Translations under genes and position numbers: made by a program
NCBI GenBank assembly: GCA_910574455.1
Contig: CAJSYZ010000003.1
Span: 2,356,001-2,420,000 of the forward strand
Length of the DNA stretch: 64,000 nt
Reading direction: 5' to 3'
From: Trichaptum fuscoviolaceum
Taxonomy: Eukaryota > Basidiomycota > Agaricomycetes > Hymenochaetales > Trichaptaceae
Notes under the pieces: model-generated
Databases searched by the model: none
Seen by the model: only the letters and a program-made list of their open reading frames with translations
Told to the model about the DNA's origin: nothing
Shown: one piece after another, positions 47,301 through 55,555 of the stretch
Numbering within the stretch: position 1 is the first letter of the stretch
How the letters are laid out: each line of letters starts with the position of its first letter

Positions 47301-48707
47301 CGATTCCTGACATCGTACGAGACACTCGTACGGTCTCGTACGGTCAGCGGTACGCGCTCGGTACGAAGCCCGTACGGCGCGTACACCTTTGCATCTGTCT
47401 GCACACGGGATTATTGTTTCTTTTCATTCTATTCACTAACGGACACCTTTTGGTGCGCTTGGGTTCAAACCCGGCGCGCCAGCGATGCTTATTCATCTTT
47501 CTATTTGTATTTCAAATTCGGATCGGACCACGGGTCCGTACGGACGGTGGCTTGGAGGAACTGTATAGTTCCTCCTGCGCTTGCCAAAAGCGCCCGTCCG
47601 CCTGAGAAGCACTCCACTTTTGGCCTCTTGTCAAGTGCTTCCCAGGTGACGTTATATTTGTGCTTCTGATGTGTAGAATAGCTTAATTGACTTGTCAAGT
47701 GCTTCCCAGAGTGTGGAACCGCTTCGCATAGCCGCTGATCGTCCGATTTACGTTGTCCGAGGTCCTGAGAACGCATAGAACCACTCTGTGTCGTAACAAG
47801 AACTTGAAGATGGTTGATCTTGAGCAACAAAATGATAACTTACATTGTATTTGTGCCGCTGATAGCTCGTTAGCTGCCCAGTCACTCATCGTGACCTCAC
47901 TACTCTTCTTGACGTTCAGCCTCAATACTTCTCCCACTATTTTTTCGAGCTTGACAGTCGGAGTCGGATGCTGGAACCAGAGACGAGGGTTTAAGAGCAG
48001 TTGGGACCAGGTCGGGTTTTTGGGCCAGACTTCCGGGTAGACAACGCGCGCCCAATCTGTCAGATCGACACAGGAGCGCACAGAGGTGCAAAACTTGCGC
48101 TTTATACGCACTGCGTCACCTGCCATTTCTTCTGGTTGGCCACCTCGCAGGAGAAAAGATAAGTTATTCATACCGTTGATTCCAGCTGAAACTTTCATGA
48201 CTGTACCATCCCCAAGGAGTTGCGCCAACGTAGGAGGAAGGTCAGTAAGAGTATGCGTCCTGACCAGATAAACCTGGTTTTGAACTGCGAGTTGGATGAG
48301 GTCTACGCGATGATTGGACCCTTTTCCGCCACTTGCCCACTCGATGTCGATCGAGACAAATCTCCTAGCTGGTACCTGTGGCAAAGATGCATATATTGCA
48401 GTCATTGCGTTGTCCACATCCAAGCCCGTGCAACACTGTATCGGAACTATATTATGGGGCCTATATTCATCTAATTCGGAGAGAGGTGTTGGTGGTACCC
48501 CGAGGAAATCAAGAAACATTTGCAGTTTCTTGTGTATCTAGCAACAAGTCAGTGTACAGATCTTGATATGAATGAAACAAGTACCTTCGTTTGAGCCCTT
48601 GCTGTCCAGCGTTGAACGAGCTGAAAGCGGAGGACGGTGCGGAGGTGCAGGTGTGCGTAATCAAGGGAGAGGAGGATGAGAAGGATAGTACGAAGATTTG
48701 AGAACAT
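41340..48707 (-). CDS. 3'-5' exonuclease (DEDD-type), last intron carrying a retrotransposon
   Basis: Exons 48707-48585, 48537-47844 and 41440-41340 encode 305 aa, with the junctions in frame. The exonuclease domain starts at FVSIDIEW (Exo I Asp/Glu), continues through VDLIQLAVQNQVYLV and reaches GINGMNNLSFLL, where the expected Exo II Asp appears to be Asn. It ends with YAAIDVHSTFAVALAL (Exo III, Tyr and Asp present). This is the RNase D/WRN-exonuclease superfamily acting on RNA or DNA 3' ends; the Exo II change may weaken metal binding. The last intron spans 47843-41441 because a 6,321-bp Ty3 element sits in it in the opposite orientation; without the element and its target duplication it would be 77 nt. 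The N-terminus is hydrophobic (LRTILLILLSLDYAHLHL) and could be a signal or anchor, or the true start may lie elsewhere. Confidence 0.75.
41478..42057 (+). repeat. 5' LTR of element 1
   Basis: 580 bp, starting TGTCAGG and ending CGTAACA. It contains at least five copies of CGTACG, a T-loop-like hairpin around GGGTTCAAACCC, the candidate 5'-RNA motif ACTTTTGGCCT (41875-41885) and two direct copies of CTTGTCAAGTGCTTCCCAG (from 41885 and 41950). Confidence 0.93.
42060..42070 (+). promoter_or_regulatory. Candidate self-primer binding site of element 1
   Basis: AGGCCAAAAGT begins 2 nt after the 5' LTR. It is the exact reverse complement of ACTTTTGGCCT inside the LTR (41875-41885), as in Tf1-type elements whose RNA 5' end primes reverse transcription. 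I see no tRNA-type match. Confidence 0.7.
42155..43354 (+). CDS. gag: Gag of element 1
   Basis: A 399-aa open frame from the first ATG after the primer site. The N-terminus is Pro-rich, followed by a helical capsid region (LSYEAWSGQVRNYISMRP, ATYLRGPADEWVRPY, RQTGTVAEYAARYRAL) and one zinc knuckle CFHCGEKGHMSAKC (CX2CX4HX4C) near residues 316-329. Gag forms the cytoplasmic particle and packages the RNA. The pol frame follows in a different frame (-1 relative to gag). Confidence 0.9.
   Translation: MQNATPPVPAPGGPPGAPPVAPVQAPVPPQTPTMDEATQAMLNQYMAPWREQIDQLLQQNAYLKGALETRVAEPRGTKGPKIPPPGLFYGPKGDAADKDKLSYEAWSGQVRNYISMRPHEFPDERTKCQFAATYLRGPADEWVRPYMDSIHKGEPVAIFDKLDTFLESLAAGYGEADAVAAAENEIMALRQTGTVAEYAARYRALKVKTKWVADDKPWIAWFRYGLSNRFRTDLTLKKMPEDFDGYVKACCVYDDELRAIRATTRTNPIPQRTGTAFQTRQTSNSNQPRTGSSHRDPNAMEVDQISREEALRKGLCFHCGEKGHMSAKCPKRHASNTSNRTNVSTASTPQVPAPAPTASISDVSDETPLVPSGTTERPISVSDAAKVLMAHLSKESGFN
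43432..47161 (+). pseudogene. pol: Frameshifted pol of element 1
   Basis: Domains in order: aspartic protease (LDSGASSIFINR), reverse transcriptase (YLDDLLIFSE near 44793), RNase H (ECDASDFATGAVLSQ), zinc-binding integrase N-domain (HHDSLPVGHPGRWKTYEL, CDTCMRTK), integrase core (ISCDFITQLP, IISDRGPQFVS) and a chromodomain (EVQEILNSRR, YLVRWKGYQSDEDTW). The frame is lost near 44466 (one extra base before the Lys-rich RT entry motif), near 46385 (one base lost in the HPQTDGQTERVNQE motif), near 46560 and near 46795. As written it cannot make full-length Pol. Confidence 0.9.
47207..47218 (+). promoter_or_regulatory. Polypurine tract of element 1
   Basis: GGAGGGGGGTAA directly precedes the 3' LTR. 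This is the expected plus-strand primer; element 2 has the identical tract in the same place. Confidence 0.85.
47219..47798 (+). repeat. 3' LTR of element 1
   Basis: 580 bp, apparently identical to the 5' LTR, followed by the AGAAC target duplication. Confidence 0.93.
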
Positions 48708-49770
48708 GATTCACGGTGGAATGGCTGGATGATGATCTTGGGGACGATACCCGCTCCCACTTCACACTTATACAAAGTAGTTGAAGTCAGTTTTCTGATT
48801 TCCCATTCTTCTAGAAAGAGAGAGGGAGCTATTAGTGCTTTGTACTATGACTTGGATAAACCGCAAGTTGAACTGATAGGAGATAACAAATGATTTCTTC
48901 CGGATGACTTGATTATAAGGCTTCTTTTCATTTTAAGCACAAACGAACAAGAAAATGAGTCATGTTAACTCCGAAGAAGTCGGGAGGATACAACCCACTG
49001 CACAAGAAGCTGCTCCATCAGCTCTAGAAGGATTTCGAAGAAAGCCACGAGTAACTCACCATACAACCAGTCATCCCTGTACTCAACCCGAAACTTGAAC
49101 TAGAACCGTGCCAAAATGGGAAATGGGCCAACTTGAACTTGAATGCATCCCAACCCGCTTCGGAAGGAGTAATTTGCATGAAGGCGCGTTTCTCGTCCTC
49201 GGAGCTGAGGGAATCGCGCTGTCGGCCGACGATCAACTCATACTGCACATTGAAACCGAGCGTTCTCCATTTAGGCGGCAATGGTGGTGGGGCAGAGGTG
49301 TTTGGCAAGGAATGGGGACACGACAACTTGGATGATGTCGAAAATGCAGTTATAATCATTCCCTTCGCTGCATTTGCAAATTGAGTTGTGAGTCGCTTTG
49401 TCGATGTCTGGTGGACTTTGTGCATGCAAGCGGAATATTGGGACGCATCAAACTGCCCGGTGATACATAGCCCCGTATATACGAATCCGACCGCGCAACT
49501 TCGCAACCTTTTCTCTCCTCACTGTTGTATGTGTTGAGAGAGCGTAGCTGTTCAGCATCCTTCCCATGTTTTTGGGCTCTTTCGCCGCTCAGGCCAGGCG
49601 AACTTAGGCTTAGATGTCGATTGAGCAGGGATCCCTGAGGTGAGTGTAGACGGTAGGGATAGAGACTCGTCCCCTGACTGCTCAGTGCAAGTCCTGTGGC
49701 CGCTTATTGTTGAGCTGGAGATGGTCGAGGAAAAGAGGAACGATGAAACGAGAAGAAGCTGACGCGGCCA
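48708..49770. other. Spacer with an unassigned open frame
   Basis: A 160-codon minus-strand frame at 49024-49506 is the largest open stretch. It has no domain I recognise and is opposed by a plus-strand frame at 49108-49335, so coding is uncertain. Confidence 0.3.
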
Positions 49771-50300
49771 TCATTCCTTCCGGTGACAAGAAAGTCGGAG
49801 TCGTACTGAAAAGTTGTCACTGACGAGTCGGGGATGAATGAATGTGAAGAAAATCATACCCATTTGCAGATTCCATACGCGAACGGATGTGTCCAATCCC
49901 CCACGCCCAAGAAAAAAGACAATACAATTTTCGGCGTAAAATCTTATGCAGATTTTCTCGGAGAACGTATGGACATTCCCCGTGCCGATGCTCCAAAGCT
50001 GAAGAAGCCTGTGAGTATTATGATTCAAAAAATAAAAGAACAACTTACTCGAGAAGTACAGTAGAAGCTTTCGCTCACTGATTACCGCACGCACATCCCC
50101 TCCTGGTGCCTGTGAGCGCCGGTTCAGTAACTTGCCTCTTTGCACATTCCAAACGTCGGTGATGCGTCTCGCGATTCAAAACCTGGGAGGAACAGACCTC
50201 GGATGCAAGTGCAGCAACCAGTTTTAACGTCCTGCACTCATCAGCCACCACTGATGATGAGCTCTCTGGCGTAGCTCTATCCATTGGAGAAGGTTCACTC
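49771..50300 (-). pseudogene. WD40-repeat gene fragment
   Basis: Minus-strand frames contain GGLDTSVRVWNLQ, a typical end of a WD40 blade (Asp then R-V-W-N), and LLQLWSIGTGN upstream, which resembles another blade end. Intervening intron-like signals do not give a continuous reading frame, and no neighbouring blades are found. It is probably a relic of a WD40 protein; a small live gene cannot be excluded. Confidence 0.35.
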
Positions 50301-50860
50301 ATGATATATGGTGACGGATGTAATCACTCTACCATCACCAATTGCTGAAGGAATTCGTGTTGTCAACTGTGGAGGTAGACGTGTGCGCATGCGCCCCAGT
50401 GTGCTCGCCATTGCTTTAGTCGGTAAGGGGATACGCGTCGGGATAAATTTGCGAGAGAAGCCTGGGGCAAGACTTGGGGCAACCACCTGCTGTGGGCGCA
50501 GTAAATTGCGTAGACGGTAGTGGTTTCGTGTCCTCTGCAAAAGCGGTCAAACTCCTACCCCCTGGGTTTCCATACGAGCCGTGCCGAACGAGCTGAAACG
50601 CGTCGACCCACAGGGAGCTACAAAAGTATCGTGCAGACGTACGTGAGCTGCGCAAGGCGTTGAAACCGATAGAACAATTTGAGCATGCTGAGACAGGCAG
50701 AGTGAGTGAGTCGGCAGATGCGCGGCGGAAGAAAAAAGAGAGTATACACAGCAAACTCAACAGTGAAACGAAAGGCCTACTACCTCTTGTAGTAGTAACC
50801 TCAGTTCTAGTTGGTGGCATTCACGAGTCGGGGCGTAGAGCAGTAGTAACTTGAAGCCTG
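50301..50860 (+). other. Coding-like stretch, charged coiled coil
   Basis: From about 50597 to 50780 one plus-strand frame reads as a charged helix (ELQKYRADVRELRKALKPIE, then ARRKKKESIHSKLNSE), unlike random sequence. No start, stop or partner exons could be defined, so it may be a gene remnant. Confidence 0.3.
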
Positions 50861-52020
50861 TGAGACTCCGAGTCCAAGTCGGAGGAGGCTCGGCTCAGCT
50901 TCAACTTGAAGTTCTTGAATTGATGACGAGTCAACTTCAAGTTGAACTCTGACCCGACTCCGACTCAGCCTGAGGCTCCAACTTCAACTTGAACTTGAAC
51001 TTGAACTTGAAGTACCGCCGTCACGCCGGCCGGACAGCCTGAGTGCCACTCACCAGTGCTGGGCCAGCCTTCAAGCTCACTCAGGTCCGGTGTCCGGCCT
51101 TGAACTCAGGCTCGGACTCGGACTCGGACTCGGACTCGAACTCGGACTCGAACCGTATACTACTACTAGTAGTAGTAGTAAAGTTGAGATTGTGACAACT
51201 TGCCAGTCTGAGTGGACAGAACTGGAAGCTTAAGCTGCTTAAGACTGGATCATTCAGCTGCCAGTGGCTAGTAGTAGTACGGTACCCTGCCAGTGAGTAC
51301 TAATAGTAGGTAGTAGTAGTCACCAAACATCACTGGCATGCCAGTGGCATTCAAGTTCAATTTCAAGTTGAAGTTGTCGGCGCGCGCAACTTGAATGCCA
51401 ACTCCGAGTCGGATCATTCAGCCTGCCAGTGAGTTGCAGTGATCATGATGTCCGACTCCGACGGCCCGGGAGTCACGGCAGTAGTACATGGCAGCCTGAG
51501 GTACTAGTAGCGTTTCCACTCCGAGCCGTCGGACTTTCAACTAGTTCAAGTTCAAGTTCCGAATTTAGTAGCCTGAGTACCCCATGCCCACAACTTGACG
51601 TTGCACCCCAGTGAGCCTGAGCGACGTGTCGTGCCCGAGTCTAGTACTTAGGCTTGTTCTTCAACTTCACACATCAACAGCTTGAAGCCCTCTCATCCTG
51701 AAGTCCACCTGAATTTCATCCTACTTGTAGACTGCTGGCACTGGTGGTGAGTGAGCTTTCAGCCTTCTAGATCTACTTCATCCACTAACTGAGATCTTCA
51801 AGCTTGTACTTCTAGTACTACTAGTAGTAGCTCTACCAATTAGAACCACTCAGGCTACAGCCTCAGGCCGAGCGTGAGCCTGATCCGCTTCAAGTTTGCT
51901 ACTACTACTTAGTACTACTACTCGCTACCGAACTTCCGCGTGAGGTAGTACCACTACTACCACTACCACTACTATTACTAATATTCGGCATCACTACTCA
52001 CGGCAAGCCTGAGACTCCTC
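50861..52020. repeat. Simple-word-rich spacer
   Basis: This stretch consists largely of repeats of a few short words: TTGAAC/TTCAAG (50900-51000), GGACTC tandem copies (51110-51150), TAGTAG and TACTAC runs (51160-51180, 51290-51320, 51900-51975), CCAGTG and the palindrome CACTGGCATGCCAGTG near 51329-51344. It has no gene. The same words recur at 61.3-61.6 kb on the other side of the interrupted gene and, more thinly, near 9.4 and 11.6 kb. Confidence 0.7.
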
Positions 52021-52032
52021 CAGTTTGCAGTT

Positions 52033-53440
52033 ATGCCATCATACAATAGTAAGAAGCGTCAGCGCAGCCCGAAAAGTGAAGGTGAGCCTGAGTTTGAGTC
52101 GGACCCCTCGCCGGTTCTGACAATTATTTCGAAGAATCCGAATCCGAGTCGGAGCATCGTTCCAGTCGTAATCGGTACTCGAAGGGCCGTGAACGTGACT
52201 ATTCACCGCCGTATTCACAGAAGGACTGGCACAGCAAGAACAGAAGTAATAAACGGAGACTTTATGAGCACAGTCTCACGAGCACTCCGGGGCCGAGCCT
52301 TACCAGCGCCAGTGGGCAATACCAAGACAGGACCAGCTCTTCATACCCTGCGGACTCGAACCGCGACTATAGAGGCAGCGTTCAACGCGTACACAACAGT
52401 TATACACCGCGTGAAGAACTTGGAACATACTTTGGCGCCAATGGCTATCGAGGGGAGACTCGGAGGCGTGTCTGGAACTCTGATTCACCGAGTTCCTTTC
52501 CCTCCTCCCGGGACGTCGCGCAGAACAATCCGACTATTCCAAATAAGAGGGTTCTTCAAATTAGCGTCCTCAAGCCTTCAACCCCTTCACCTACTCCTCG
52601 GCCTCGATTCAGCCGCAGCCCACGTAGTACTCCAAATGACATGTTGTCGGATTTGCGTTCTAAAGTGTCTGCTGCCCAAAAATCTATGCGCAGTTCGCCG
52701 GCAATTGGAGTATCGGATTCTCAAGTTGATAACGTCGATCAAAGCGAAGGTAACGCATTCTTCCTCCCTTTTCTATCATAGTCTGTGTCCAAAGCTAACC
52801 CTTCACTGGCACAGAAAACATCGAATCGGCTCACTTGATCCCAAAGAGTTCATCTCATTCGCCAACCCCCTCTGAGCTCGCGCCCTTAGACGATCCAAAT
52901 GCAGGAGTCAAGCAGCTGCAGGACTTGACCAAGAAGCTGAAAAAATGGGAGGAATTTCATAAAAAGGATTCCAATGAATTGAGGGCTCGAGTTACGGATT
53001 TGGAGAAGAGGTTTGCCGTGATGGAAGGAGTCCAGAAGAACGTTGCAGATACTTTAAATGACGTATCAGCGTCAATCGATCTCGTGGAAGACAAAATGTC
53101 TGGGGTAAGTAACATGATCACATTTCTAAAAACAGTGACATCTAAAAACATACCCTTGTTAGTCACGGCAAGCAGGCGACGCTGTAAGAATGAGGAAGCT
53201 TACAGATAATCTACTGACCTACCTCCGGGAAGGCTGTGCAATTGTCCTTGATTTCACTGGCGAGGAGATACTGAGAACCAAGTACTCACTGAATTCTGTT
53301 CCCGGCACTCTCAATTACTTTGCCGCCAACTTTAAGACATTGTCTGTCGTCATGCATGAACACTTTGAACGATACCTTCGAGTTTACTTGCCACCTCCGA
53401 CTTCGAGTCGTTCCCCGGAACCGGAAGAAATATCCTACAC
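52033..53440 (+). pseudogene. Uncharacterised coiled-coil gene, 5' part, interrupted by element 2
   Basis: Exons 52033-52081, 52135-52749, 52815-53104 and the first 278 nt of the fourth (53163-53440). The N-terminus is basic and Ser/Arg/Tyr-rich (KKRQRSPKSE, RSSRNRYSKGRERDYS); the third exon is a coiled coil (LTKKLKKWEEFHKKDSNEL, DLEKRFAVMEG, ASIDLVEDKMSG); the fourth begins with a helical domain (LTDNLLTYLREG). The frame is broken at 53440 by a Ty3 element and resumes at 60152. Across the gap the coding length is 2,280 nt, 759 aa with no other break. I do not recognise the family. Codon usage and splice signals look like the surrounding host genes. Confidence 0.72.
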
Positions 53441-54258
53441 TGTCGAGATCCCGGGCTCCTTTTCTCATTTCCCGCACTTTCCCGCCAAGGATCCCGACAT
53501 GAGCAGACAAACCCGCGGGGAGAATCCCGCCATTGGATTCCCCGCGCGAAACCTCATTCCCGAATCGCACGATCCCATGCTCACGTGACTTATCCCGCAC
53601 CACCGTCCCGGCAACCATGCACGCATACACACACTCATTTACGACGACCCGCCACGGCACACGTACATTCACTTATCAACATACGCTCATTAATCCGTTA
53701 GTACCTCAAGGTGACAACCTGCAACAGTCTGGCATACCTAGTCTGGCTAGTCGCGGCCCCGGACCGGACGCTGACGTCCACGGACAGGCCGTAGCCATCT
53801 GGAGAGACGGGATAGACATGCCTAGCAGTGCGGTCGTAGCATGTATCGTTTGTAGTAGATAGGTGCGCATTGTGCAAGGACACTTAGCGTAGATTAACTA
53901 TACAGTCTTTACGAAGTAGATAAATAGCTGTAGGCATCGTAAGGAGCACCCCACTTTTGACCTCTTGTGGAGTGCTTCCTTAGGTGCGATCTCTCTCTTT
54001 TCTCCTGTGTAGTTAGTTGCGCAATACTTACTTGTGGAGTGCTTCCTTAGGGATCCGCTTACTTGACGTTCAAAGCAGTGAAGAGTCCTAGCTGGCCTTG
54101 AGAATCCCGCGACGCGCCTGGATAGAATCCCGCGCGTTTCCCGCCTGAATTCCCACGCTCGTTCCCAGTCGCGAATCCAGATTCCCGAACGCGGGTTCTT
54201 GTCGCGAATTCCAGTTTCCCGAAACTGCTTCCCGCTACAATTCCCGACGGTCGTAACA
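53441..54258 (+). repeat. 5' LTR of element 2
   Basis: 818 bp, TGTCGAG to CGTAACA. About fifteen TCCCG words lie in it. TAAATAG at 53921 is 32 bp before ACTTTTGACCT (53953-53963), consistent with transcription starting at or near that motif. Two direct copies of CTTGTGGAGTGCTTCCTTAGG start at 53964 and 54031. Confidence 0.92.
53921..53927 (+). promoter_or_regulatory. TATA-like element in the 5' LTR of element 2
   Basis: TAAATAG stands 32 bp upstream of the 11-nt motif proposed as the RNA 5' end, the usual TATA-to-start distance. The start site is inferred, not shown. Confidence 0.45.
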
Positions 54259-54260
54259 TT

Positions 54261-54271
54261 AGGTCAAAAGT
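54261..54271 (+). promoter_or_regulatory. Candidate self-primer binding site of element 2
   Basis: AGGTCAAAAGT, 2 nt after the LTR, is the exact reverse complement of ACTTTTGACCT at 53953-53963. Compared with element 1, one base pair has changed on both sides, so pairing is preserved. Confidence 0.75.
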
Positions 54272-54347
54272 CCTGGCTCACCGCCGCTCGGACTCGACAC
54301 CCTCACGCTCTTTACTTCTACCCCCGCACCCGTACCGCCGACCCGCG

Positions 54348-55555
54348 ATGTCGTCCCACCAGGAATGGGGAGGACTCGCAGACACCTTCGCTTTCCCGTC
54401 CCCTAGCTCCTCGATGGAGGAAGACAAACTCCAGCCCATCCTTGATCGCCTCGACACCCTCGAAAAGCGCTCTCCAAGCTAGTCAACGAACACAATCAGG
54501 TCCAGAACACAGTCGCCCAGCTCAAGCACGCCAACCGGGCGTTAGAAGCCCAAATCGCGAGTCAGCCCGCCTCCCCGTCTGGGGGCGGAGCCGGGCTCAA
54601 GATGAAGCTTCCCGACACCTTCGAAGGCGAACGAGCCAAGCTGGAGAACTGGATTCACCAGATTAAGCTCTACCTGTTCGGACAACATCCGGGACTAGAC
54701 GAAACCCGCAAGGTCGCATTTGCTCTGATGCTACTGCGGGGGCCGGCGCAAGACTGGGCACGACCCATTCTAGATCGACTCCAGGACATCCCGACACCGC
54801 CAGAAGCCGCCAGCCTGGAGGCCCTGTTCGCCGCCCTTCGCGCCTCTTACGGGGAAATCGATGCAGACAAAGCCGCAGCCGACAAGCTGATGCGCCTACG
54901 CCAGACAGGAACGGTCGCCGAGTTTGCGTCGCAATTCCGTGCCCTCCAAGCCCTCACCGGGTGGCCCAAGGACGCAACGACGGATGTCATCTACCTCGAC
55001 ATGTTCCGGAAGGGACTCAAAGACCAGGTTCGCCAGCACATCGCCAGCACAGAAGCGAAGGATATGAAATTCGATGCCTACGTCAACTGGGTTTCCGAGA
55101 CGGATGAGAAGCTAAGGCTCGCACACGCCTATGGACCAATATCAAAGCCAGCGGCTACGCCCCGAAGCAATCCCGGCACCACTAGTTCAGCTCCGCGTAC
55201 GATCCCGACTGCGGGCGCAAGCTCGACGAAGGATCCCAACGCAATGGAGATTGACAGGGTGCGCCGGGAGCGCAGGAGTAAGGGACTATGCTACTACTGC
55301 GGAGAGAAAGACCATTTGGTGAGCGATTGCCCAACGCGACCGCCAACCCGAAACCTAAAGGCTACGAAATCCACGTCCCCGTCGAGCCCCTCGCCCCCCG
55401 CGCTCCAGTCGTTCGAAGAAACGCTCAAACGTATGGCGGAACAGTACGTCCAGAATGTGCAGCAGTCCGTGCTACAGAACGCATTCGCCGCCATGACGCC
55501 CGCCGCCAAGAACGCTCACAATCCCGAAGCCCCGCCCCCAGCGGATTTTCAGTAG
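54348..55555 (+). pseudogene. gag: Gag of element 2 with one frameshift
   Basis: The first ATG (54348) opens a frame that stops at about 54482. The same protein continues one frame over (KLVNEHNQVQNTVAQLKHAN), so a 1-nt indel near 54475 separates an N-terminal piece of about 44 residues from the rest. The downstream frame, open from before 54602 to 55555, contains the capsid-like region (FALMLLRGPAQDWARP, RQTGTVAEFASQFRALQAL) and the zinc knuckle CYYCGEKDHLVSDC. An internal start at 54602 could still give a near-complete Gag, or the shift could be a sequence error. Confidence 0.8.

Larger units (their letters stand above)
41478..47798 (+). mobile_element. Ty3-type LTR retrotransposon 1 (chromovirus, defective pol)
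   Basis: A complete 6,321-bp element with 580-bp LTRs at 41478-42057 and 47219-47798 that look identical by eye, TG..CA ends and a 5-bp target duplication AGAAC (41473-41477, 47799-47803). The internal order is gag, then protease, reverse transcriptase, RNase H, integrase and chromodomain, as in Ty3 chromoviruses. Pol carries at least four frameshifts. Integrase-before-RT order (Ty1 type) is excluded. It lies antisense in the last intron of the exonuclease gene. Confidence 0.95.

Noticed and set aside
51110..52010. CRISPR-like or satellite array
   Set aside because: Repeats are short words of variable order and spacing, not regularly spaced identical units, and the host is a fungus.
53163..53588. 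Stand-alone 132-codon gene ending inside LTR 2
   Set aside because: It is the interrupted exon reading into the LTR; the true continuation begins after the target duplication at 60152.
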